Source: Prevotellamassilia sp.
GTDB taxonomy: Bacteria; Bacteroidota; Bacteroidia; Bacteroidales; Bacteroidaceae
Length of the DNA: 17,805 bases
Reading direction: 5' to 3'
Assembly (NCBI GenBank): GCA_018383375.1
Contig: JAHAWW010000223.1
Coordinates: forward strand, 1-17,805
The notes beneath the pieces are model-generated. The model was not told where the DNA came from, searched no databases, and saw only the letters and a program-made list of their open reading frames with translations. A program made the translations under genes and the position numbers. Shown piece after piece: positions 1 through 5,230 of this stretch; position 1 is the first letter of the stretch, and each line of letters starts with the position of its first letter.

Positions 1-677
1 TTGGCATTGTCTATAGCAAAATGAGCCTCGGATATGGCTTTAAGCCTATTATACACAAATGTCTGAAGCCGATAGAACTTAGATACCGGAACGTGTCAGA
101 ATTGCGGAATGCCATTCGGAAACGGGATATAATAAAAACAACATTTGCATGGGTTGCGCTCATTTTATTGTTCGGGGCATCGGCCTTCATGGTTCTAACC
201 CAATCCCTCAGACTAAGCGAAATTAGACAACAGATGAGCAGCAACAAACAAGAACAAATGGGGATTAACGAAACAGTATCGTTGCTGAATGACAGTCTGG
301 AGCGCGTCAGGACGGCCCACCAGCAATTGTTGCAAAACTGGCAGGCGCAAGAAGCCGAGCAGAAAAGACTTGACGATGCCATTAAGAATGGGAAGATTGC
401 CATCGACAATGCCATTAAGACCGCCGGCGTTATGCATCATCTTGACACGCTGAAATCTTTCGCCTTTCTGAATATGGCGATTTTCAACAGGATAAACGAA
501 AGCGGCACTGCCTATAATCGTTACCTGACGAAAATCAGCGGCGATTTTTCGGAAAACGAGATGGCTGAAATAACAAACGCCCTCACCGTTTACAATGGCA
601 ACCTGACGACGAAAATGATGAAACGATATACTCAACTAAAAAACGACTATGATAAATCAATTATGCAAGGAAATTGA
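1..677 (+). CDS. C-terminal part of a membrane-anchored Ser/Thr protein kinase-like protein (5' end cut by window)
   Basis: The frame is open to the first base, so the ATG at 21 is probably internal. The first 35 or so residues resemble the last helices of a eukaryotic-like kinase domain: KCL, then a P and the run RYRNVSELRNAI, matching the subdomain XI pattern in which a conserved Arg precedes an xEL helix. A hydrophobic helix follows (about residues 40-61 counted from ATG 21, around WVALILLFGASAF). After it comes a long charged, Gln/Glu-rich segment likely to form a coiled coil (about 65-130) and a helical C-terminus. This suggests a cytoplasmic kinase, one membrane pass and an extracytoplasmic sensing or oligomerising domain. 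The catalytic loop lies outside the window, so activity cannot be judged. The stop overlaps the next gene by 29 bases, so the two are probably cotranslated. G+C looks lower than in the housekeeping genes downstream. The kinase assignment rests on a short segment. Confidence 0.55.
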   Translation, partial: GIVYSKMSLGYGFKPIIHKCLKPIELRYRNVSELRNAIRKRDIIKTTFAWVALILLFGASAFMVLTQSLRLSEIRQQMSSNKQEQMGINETVSLLNDSLERVRTAHQQLLQNWQAQEAEQKRLDDAIKNGKIAIDNAIKTAGVMHHLDTLKSFAFLNMAIFNRINESGTAYNRYLTKISGDFSENEMAEITNALTVYNGNLTTKMMKRYTQLKNDYDKSIMQGN

Positions 678-1218
678 GACAGCTCTCAATCATAAGATAA
701 AGACGCCAAAAGACTTCGATTTTTTGCGAGAGAACATCTATTCACGACTGAATGTGCTCGTCAGCCGAACCACACTGATGCGTGTTTGGGGATATTTGAG
801 CGAAGACGTCACACCAAGAGTCAGCACGCTCTCTATCTTGGCCGAATTTTTGGGCTATCGCAATTGGGAAGACTATTGCCAAAATGTTGCCTTGCCAAAG
901 AGTCAGCAGAGCAGTCCCGTATTAAACAGGCGACTGAGCATAGCTTCGGCTTTAGACGCCGGCGATTGTCTTCGCCTCACCTGGCAACCAGACAGGGTGT
1001 GCGACATTGAATATATAGGCAATCTTACGTTTCGGGTTGTGGCATCCCGTAACACTCGCTTGCATGAGGGCGACACCTTTCAATGCAGTTTGATAATAGA
1101 GGGCGAGCCATTATATCTTGACAACCTCAAGCAGGGCGATGCTCCGGCAATAGCCTATGTTTGTGGGAAGAAATCGGGAGTGAGATATGAGTTGCTTTTG
1201 CCGCATACTTCCCAATAA
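649..1218 (+). CDS. Hypothetical protein with predicted DNA-binding N-terminus, coupled to the kinase gene
   Basis: A protein of 189 residues that I do not recognise as a named family. The N-terminal 75 or so residues are helical and include a stretch (SRTTLMRVWGYLSEDVTPR, then STLSILAEFLGYRNWEDYC) in the style of a helix-turn-helix module: a short turn, then a helix that selects a small hydrophobic repertoire. The part after residue 95 is beta-rich (LRLTWQP, DIEYIGNLTFRVVAS, GDTFQCSLIIEGEPLYL) and could be a ligand or partner domain. The ATG at 649 lies inside the end of the kinase gene in another frame, so translation is probably coupled. A kinase next to a putative DNA-binding protein suggests a signalling pair in which the small protein is substrate or effector; that is inference. 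It might instead be a kinase-associated adaptor that does not bind DNA. Confidence 0.6.
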   Translation: MINQLCKEIETALNHKIKTPKDFDFLRENIYSRLNVLVSRTTLMRVWGYLSEDVTPRVSTLSILAEFLGYRNWEDYCQNVALPKSQQSSPVLNRRLSIASALDAGDCLRLTWQPDRVCDIEYIGNLTFRVVASRNTRLHEGDTFQCSLIIEGEPLYLDNLKQGDAPAIAYVCGKKSGVRYELLLPHTSQ

Positions 1219-1407
1219 TAGGGGCGCCGGCAAAACCCGGTGTATTCTTCCCTCCGTTGATATGCTGCGACGTACATGCATAATGAAAATGGCCAACTCA
1301 AAGCCTGCTGAAGGCATAACCACCCTTCTGAGTTTTAACAAACAATGCATCATTGAGATATAATCAAGAGAACATTCGAGTCTCAGTATAAAAACGGATA
1401 TGCAATA

Positions 1408-1439
1408 ATTGCCCCGCCTTGCGTGCAAGGCGGGGCAAT
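1408..1439 (+). terminator. Perfect 15-bp palindromic hairpin, probable terminator
   Basis: Positions 1408-1422 and 1425-1439 are exact reverse complements (ATTGCCCCGCCTTGC and its partner) separated by GT, giving about 13 bp of GC-rich stem with a small loop. It lies about 190 bp after the kinase/regulator pair. The following bases (GTCTTTATTAGG) are only moderately T-rich, and on the other strand the downstream sequence is not T-rich. It is therefore a plausible terminator for the plus-strand operon but not a textbook one. The 228 bp between the gene and the end of the MFS remnant hold no other gene that I can support. Confidence 0.5.
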
Positions 1440-1446
1440 GTCTTTA

Positions 1447-1587
1447 TTAGGGAGTTGTGTTGGGGCAAACAGGCGGCGACAGCGGCAGAGCAGGAAGATA
1501 CATATCGGTCACAAACGGTCCGAATGCGCTGAGCATACCCAACAGGCAGAGCAGGAATGTGCCATAAGTGAATAATCTGCTTTTCAT
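1447..1587 (-). pseudogene. N-terminal remnant of a Bcr/CflA-type drug efflux MFS transporter
   Basis: From the ATG at 1587 the product begins MKSRLF and contains GMLSAFGPFVTDMYLPALP. This is characteristic of the first transmembrane helix of Bcr/CflA multidrug transporters, where the T-D-x-Y-L-P-A-x-P motif is strongly conserved. After ALP the similarity stops, and eight or nine unrelated residues run to a stop, giving 46 residues where an intact member has about 400 and twelve helices. The rest of the gene is absent from the window, so this is a deletion remnant, not a frameshift. It lies tail-to-tail with the plus-strand hairpin and next to another decayed gene. Family assignment is good for so short a piece; function is presumably lost. 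Confidence 0.7.
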
Positions 1588-1691
1588 TGTCTTGCCGGAG
1601 TTGTTGAGGGGTTGTCCAAGCCTATTCCAAGGCCTTAAATGTTGTTTTGCCAAGTTTTTGAGTTATCGAGTGATAGCCGCAAACTGAGTTG

Positions 1692-1708
1692 AGCCTTTTC
1701 ACAAGGCT
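1692..1708 (+). terminator. Small hairpin followed by T-run
   Basis: AGCCTT (1692-1697) and AAGGCT (1703-1708) form a 6-bp stem with loop TTCAC, followed by TTTTC. This is weak and no intact gene ends just upstream, so it could be a relic. The stretch 1588-1760 around it shows no gene. Confidence 0.25.
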
Positions 1709-1760
1709 TTTCTGACTATGTCTGAGGGGCTTAGTCGTTTCCGTCCTTAGCATCGTGGTC

Positions 1761-1848
1761 GTACAACGGCTGGTGTATGATTATACAGCGGCCGCTGTAT
1801 AACTGTACGTCGACCGGTGTTTAATTGTACAGCGGCCGCTGTACGTCC
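1761..1848. repeat. Four tandem 22-bp units of a palindromic motif
   Basis: The 88 bases divide exactly into four 22-base units: 1761-1782, 1783-1804, 1805-1826 and 1827-1848. Units 2 and 4 carry perfect palindromes centred on GCGGCCGC (ATACAGCGGCCGCTGTAT and GTACAGCGGCCGCTGTAC). Units 1 and 3 are imperfect versions that keep the pattern RTAC-CGGC/CGGT-TGT. A 4-base linker (ATT/AACT/AATT type) separates the cores. The 22-bp period is about two helical turns, so every core faces the same side of the DNA. The neighbours on either side do not match, so the array has four units. It lies between the efflux remnant and the receptor pseudogene. It could be an operator array, an interspersed-repeat cluster or a recombination relic; the role is unknown. 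Confidence 0.8.
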
Positions 1849-1893
1849 ACGAACAGGTAGACAAGATATCGGCCAAGCAGTCTGGATTTCACA

Positions 1894-2684
1894 TCAAGGC
1901 TGGTGTGATTTGTGTCGAGCCGCACGGTCTTGTCCGAAAGCCACACGCACCGTGGCAAAAAAGGCCCGACCGGGTTTCTGCAGGCTGTAGTTGTCGTAGA
2001 GTTTAGCGTTGGTCAGATTGCGACATTCCACGGCCAGACTGAAGCGGCCGCCGGCGAAGTTGTAGGCGGCAGTGAGATTGTGGGCAAACTGTTCGGGCAC
2101 CATCTCCTTGCTGTCTTTCGAACCAAGATTTTCGGCATAAAGCGGGAAACTGTGTTGATAGAGATTGTCGTAGGTGAGGCTGAGTTTGCCACCACGCCGG
2201 TCGATGTTGGGCCAAGTCAGCGCCATGTCGGTTCCGGCATACAAATAGGGCAGATTGAGCAGGCGTGTGCCATAGGTGAGATTGGTCTGCCGCGAACCGG
2301 CATTGAGTGTCTTCACGTTGTCGCGGGCGTTGAGGTGTGAGAGATTGCCGCCCACACTCAGCCAGCCGCCCAACACATAACGGGCCGTGAGCGTGTACCC
2401 TTCGACAAACTGATTTTCTGCTCCATTGTGGCATAGCCAATGGCAGAGACTTGCAGTGTGTAGTGGCCTTCGGGCACGTTCAGGCGGTAGTGGCCGTGGG
2501 CGTCGGTGGCAGCGTGGCGACGGATTTCCTTGAGTCGCACAATGGCCGAAGGCACCACCTCGGCATCATCGGCACTCACCCTGCCGGTCAACACGGCTGC
2601 AGCCGTTTGGGCAGAGACCGTCGCCGCCCCCAAGCACCACACGACACTACACAAATACAAAATAGTTTTCACACGCACTTTCAT
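1894..2684 (-). pseudogene. TonB-dependent outer-membrane receptor with internal deletion and frame loss
   Basis: The 5' part, from ATG 2684, encodes a signal peptide (MKVRVKTILYLCSVVWCLG to about VSAQ) and a carboxypeptidase-regulatory-like domain (VLTGRVSADDAEVVPSAIV, then the ATDAHGHYRLNVPEGHYTL and VSAIGY signatures). It then runs into an early stop at 2358. The 3' part, in another frame and readable from about 2418 to 1894, is the end of a TonB receptor barrel: alternating strands, NLTYGTRLL, WPNIDRRGGKLSLTYDNLY, the AAYNFAGGRFSLAVECRNLTNAKLYDNY block and PGRAFFATVRVAF near the C-terminus. Plug domain and most barrel strands are missing, so roughly 260 of the usual 650-900 residues remain. 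The joint lies near 2399-2418, where the two frames share the same bases, as after deletion between short matches. An intact receptor would import a siderophore, cobalamin or glycan; the substrate cannot be told. Confidence 0.8.
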
Positions 2685-2984
2685 TTTTACGTCTTGCTTA
2701 GTTTAGTTTTTGTTGATTTTGTAGGGCAAGTCACGCTTCGCTCTTCTCAGTCCCGGATGATGCTGCCGGCGATATGGGACACTTGCGAGAAGCCTTCCAC
2801 AATCGAGCCGAAAACGTAGGGACAAAAAAATAGCGTTCAGTCATGAAGTTCGTCAATATGTTCTCTTGGCTTCGGCTTGACACAGTCCGATGAAACGGGT
2901 TTGTCGGACTATGCTCGCGTCTTGCACAAAAGTTCAAAAAGCTGGACTTACGTGATTGGACACTACGCGTTTTTATTTCAAGGG
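2685..2984 (-). promoter_or_regulatory. Long structured leader upstream of the receptor pseudogene
   Basis: About 300 bases separate a possible -7 box from the receptor start. On the minus strand the segment can form several stems. One is a 7-bp hairpin (2884-2890 with 2904-2910). Another is a 7-bp pairing of AGCCGAA-type arms (2806-2812 with 2871-2877). The third is a compound hairpin in which 2743-2748 pairs with 2787-2792 and 2750-2754 pairs with 2776-2780. This could be a riboswitch-like or other cis-regulatory leader. It lacks the conserved boxes I would need for a cobalamin or TPP riboswitch. Part of it (2731-2937) is also an open frame on the minus strand with no recognisable product. 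It may instead be remnant DNA of a lost gene. Confidence 0.35.
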
Positions 2985-2992
2985 CAAAATTA
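2985..2992 (-). promoter_or_regulatory. Possible -7 box for the receptor gene
   Basis: The minus strand reads TAATTTTG, an exact match to the Bacteroidetes TAnnTTTG -7 element. No TTTG is found 19-21 bases upstream, so the -33 half is missing or degenerate. Transcription from here would give a leader of about 295 nt before the receptor ATG at 2684. Confidence 0.35.
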
Positions 2993-3061
2993 GAGCATTC
3001 TCGCCATTCTCACACTACCCACGTTCGGGTATTTTGCGCCGTCAGAGGGGTAGAAAAGCGC

Positions 3062-3103
3062 AAAAAAATTAATGGAGGCACCGTCGCTTCGGGCCTCCAT
3101 TAA
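3062..3103 (-). terminator. Strong intrinsic terminator of the candidate small RNA
   Basis: Arms 3069-3079 and 3093-3103 are perfect 11-base reverse complements (TTAATGGAGGC on the plus strand). An inner CCG/CGG pairing follows across a one-base bulge. On the minus strand the stem is followed directly by seven T (3068-3062). The plus strand has no T-run after the stem, so it acts on minus-strand transcription. It could also catch read-through from aroC. Confidence 0.8.
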
Positions 3104-3166
3104 CCAACACAAAAACTAAACTAGACTTAACTAAACTATAAGTGCGTTGTCATCACGACAACTTGA
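3062..3166 (-). ncRNA. Candidate small RNA of about 105 nt
   Basis: A promoter matching the Bacteroidetes consensus would start transcription near 3165. The transcript has a 5' hairpin (3146-3162, GTTGTC/GACAAC arms, 5-nt loop), then an A/U-rich unpaired linker (about 3104-3145), then a strong hairpin with an 11-bp stem and seven T (3062-3103). Promoter, short structured body and intrinsic terminator with no coding capacity is the layout of a bacterial small RNA. The linker carries TAGTTTAGTTTTTGT, perfectly complementary to bases just upstream of the receptor start codon. No known RNA family was recognised (not 6S, tmRNA or SRP as far as I can tell). Alternatives are a terminated leader (attenuator) of the receptor transcript, or the leader of a gene since lost. 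Confidence 0.5.
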
Positions 3167-3171
3167 TATGG

Positions 3172-3204
3172 CAAATATATAGAATAAGTCTGTGGAAATG
3201 CAAA
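3172..3204 (-). promoter_or_regulatory. Consensus Bacteroidetes promoter for the candidate small RNA
   Basis: On the minus strand TTTG (3204-3201), a 21-base spacer and TATATTTG (3179-3172) match the -33 TTTG and -7 TAnnTTTG elements known from Bacteroides. It is one of the best promoters in the window and lies downstream of aroC, not upstream of an intact gene. Expected start of transcription is about 3164-3169. Confidence 0.6.
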
Positions 3205-3271
3205 TATTTCGCAAGATTTTTTAGAAAATCCGCTGTTTTTTAACAATTCGCCCCTATGGCAGGCGGTTTTA

Positions 3272-4366
3272 TCAAGATTTGACGGGGATACAGTGGCCAC
3301 TGCCGAGGGCAATGAGGTAGTGGTCGAGCACGGTCATCGCGGCCATAGCCTCAACCACGGGGACGGCCCGCGGCAACACGCAAGCATCATGACGCCCACG
3401 CGCTTTCACCACCGTGGGATTGCCGTTGATGTCGACCGTGGGTTGCTCGCGCAGCAAGGTGGCCACGGGCTTGAAGGCCACACGAAAATAGATGTCGGCG
3501 CCGTTGCTAATGCCGCCTTGTATGCCGCCACTACGATTGGTGGCGACGGTGATGGCACCGGTAGCGTCGGTGGTGAAATAGTCGTTTTGCTCGCTGCCAC
3601 GCTGACCGACGCCCTCGAAGCCCATACCATAGTCGAAGCCCTTAACGGCATTGATGCTAAGCATGGCTGCGCCCAAATCGGCATGGAGTTTGCCAAAAGC
3701 GGGCTCGCCAAGCCCCACGGGACAGCCGCGCACCACGCAGGTGATGATGCCACCGATGGTGTCGCCCTCGGCTTTGACGGACTTGATGAGGGCAGCCATT
3801 GCTTCGGCGACCTCAGGGTCGGGACAACGCACGGCATTGGTCTCGACAAGCGAAAGGTCGAGCTCGGTATAGGGCCGGCCTATGGCAATGGGGCCTACCT
3901 GAGAGGTATAGGCCGTGACGCTGATGCCAAGCTGGCGCAGAGCCAATTTGGCAATGGCACCACCCACACAACGCGAGATGGTCTCACGGGCCGACGAACG
4001 GCCGCCGCCACGATGGTCGCGCACGCCGTATTTCTTGAAATAGGTGAAGTCGGCATGGCTCGGGCGAAAGAGTTGGCGCAAATTGTCGTAGTCTGACGAG
4101 TGTTGGTTTTCATTACGCACAAGGAAGCCTATGGGACATCCGGTGGTTTTGCCTTCAAACACGCCGGAGAGTATCTCAACGCGGTCGCTCTCGCGGCGTG
4201 GCGTGGTGAGGGCGCTCTGTCCCGGACGGCGGCGATCGAGTTCACTCTGAATGAAATCAAGGTCGAAGTCGAGACCGGCAGGCACGCCGTCGACGACGCC
4301 GCCTATACCAAGACCGTGACTCTCGCCGAAAGTGGTGAGACGAAAGAGGTTGCCAAAAGTGTTCAT
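3272..4366 (-). CDS. aroC: Chorismate synthase
   Basis: Converts 5-enolpyruvylshikimate-3-phosphate to chorismate with reduced FMN, the last common step to aromatic amino acids, folate and quinones; a cytoplasmic tetramer in this family. The 364-residue product has the usual length. It carries the N-terminal signature GESHG (residues 14-18), RRPGQ and the RESD segment (about 46-62), the FMN-binding block around RPSHADFTYFKKYG and GGGRSSARET (101-129), SGGIQGGISNG, and the C-terminal GRHDACVLPRAVPVVEAM signature. The start MNTFGNLFRLTTFGESHG is standard for the family, fixing ATG 4366. The gene stands apart from slyD upstream (180 bp, containing a perfect inverted repeat) and is followed by the candidate small RNA, so it is probably its own unit. 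No defect is seen. Confidence 0.97.
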   Translation of the reverse strand: MNTFGNLFRLTTFGESHGLGIGGVVDGVPAGLDFDLDFIQSELDRRRPGQSALTTPRRESDRVEILSGVFEGKTTGCPIGFLVRNENQHSSDYDNLRQLFRPSHADFTYFKKYGVRDHRGGGRSSARETISRCVGGAIAKLALRQLGISVTAYTSQVGPIAIGRPYTELDLSLVETNAVRCPDPEVAEAMAALIKSVKAEGDTIGGIITCVVRGCPVGLGEPAFGKLHADLGAAMLSINAVKGFDYGMGFEGVGQRGSEQNDYFTTDATGAITVATNRSGGIQGGISNGADIYFRVAFKPVATLLREQPTVDINGNPTVVKARGRHDACVLPRAVPVVEAMAAMTVLDHYLIALGSGHCIPVKS

Positions 4367-4403
4367 AATGTAGTTGAGACGTTAATGTGTTGGAGAAATT
4401 TGT

Positions 4404-4445
4404 AATCGCTTGAGGGGCAACAAGCAGACAAACGCTCAAGCGATT
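4404..4445. repeat. 11-bp perfect inverted repeat in the aroC leader
   Basis: AATCGCTTGAG (4404-4414) and its exact reverse complement (4435-4445) are separated by 20 bases, 38 bp upstream of the aroC start. No T-run follows on the minus strand, so it does not look like a terminator of slyD. It could be a regulator site or a leader hairpin for aroC. Confidence 0.5.
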
Positions 4446-4546
4446 GGATTGGAGGGCCATAGTGAGGGGAAAGGGTCAAGGCCTGCGATGAGCCGCTATG
4501 CCTCTTCCCTTTCAAACTTGACGACTCGTCGACCCGTCGGGTGTTG

Positions 4547-5149
4547 TCAATGATGGCAATGGCAATGGTGGTCGCCGCAATGTTCGCCCTCGTCGTGGCC
4601 GCCACAGTGGCAGTCGCTGCCGCAGTCGTCACAACCGCAACCACAACCTTCGCCGCTCATCATATTGAGCAGCCCCTGTATCTCTTCGGCTGTGGCCGGA
4701 CGTGAGGTGACAACGGTGCCGCGAAAGTGCAGGTCGCGACCGGCAAGCGGATGATTGAGATCGACCACCACCTCGTTGGCTTTCACTTCAAGCACAAGAC
4801 CTTGAAAACGATTGCCGTCGGCATTGACCAAGGGGATGACGGCACCGGGATAGATGGCCTTGTCATCAAAACGACCGTCGATGGTGAAGACATCCTTGCT
4901 GAGCGTGATGACGTGCTCTTCGACATAAGGACCATAGGCCTCGTCAACGCTCAGAGTGAAATCGAAAGTTTCGCCTTCGGACAAAGGAGCAATTTTCTGC
5001 TCAAAAGCGTCGAGAGCCACGCCCAAGCCGGTGATAAATTGAAACGGATGGTCGGCGGGAGCGCGCTCTATGAGTTCGTGGATACCTTTGCTGTTGTCTG
5101 AATAAAGGTCGTAGGCTACGGTGATGTACTGATGATTGTTTTGTGTCAT
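4547..5149 (-). CDS. slyD: FKBP-type peptidyl-prolyl cis-trans isomerase, SlyD family
   Basis: A two-domain folding helper that isomerises prolyl bonds and acts as chaperone; in Escherichia coli SlyD also supplies nickel to hydrogenase. The N-terminal part (VAYDLYSDN, then ITGLGVALDAFEQKI at 39-53 and SVDEAYGPY at 68-75) is the FKBP core. The middle (about 72-130) is the insert-in-flap chaperone domain, and VVVDLNHPLAGRDLHF (127-142) is the hallmark return strand. The last 34 residues are almost only Gly, Asp, Cys and His, with 9 Cys and 8 His, a metal-binding tail like that of SlyD. Length is 200, near the E. coli protein (196). It lies 81 bp after dnaX on the same strand and may share its transcript; no promoter of the usual type was found between them. 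Confidence 0.93.
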   Translation of the reverse strand: MTQNNHQYITVAYDLYSDNSKGIHELIERAPADHPFQFITGLGVALDAFEQKIAPLSEGETFDFTLSVDEAYGPYVEEHVITLSKDVFTIDGRFDDKAIYPGAVIPLVNADGNRFQGLVLEVKANEVVVDLNHPLAGRDLHFRGTVVTSRPATAEEIQGLLNMMSGEGCGCGCDDCGSDCHCGGHDEGEHCGDHHCHCHH

Positions 5150-5230
5150 TGGTGTATGTTTTCTTTTAGGGTTTGTCTTGTCTTTTCGATTTTTTGTCTC
5201 TTAATCTCTTAGTCTCAGAGCCTCATTTTT

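Noticed and set aside
1761..1848. CRISPR array
   Set aside because: The units are contiguous 22-mers with only a 4-base linker, not repeats separated by unique spacers, and no cas gene is near.
2731..2937. 68-codon minus-strand frame in the receptor leader
   Set aside because: No recognised product, and it overlaps hairpins. A second frame ending at 2754 also reads plausibly (PYVFGSIVEGFSQVSHIAG), so neither can be trusted without homologs.
2690..2985. Cobalamin or TPP riboswitch in the receptor leader
   Set aside because: GGAAGG and CTGAGA occur, but the other required conserved boxes (for cobalamin the GGTG and AGCCAGGAGACC-type segments; for TPP the paired CTGAT/AATACC-type segment) are not found.
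3293..4096. Long plus-strand frame inside aroC
   Set aside because: It is antisense to a complete, motif-rich chorismate synthase and shows no recognisable domain; it is an effect of codon bias.
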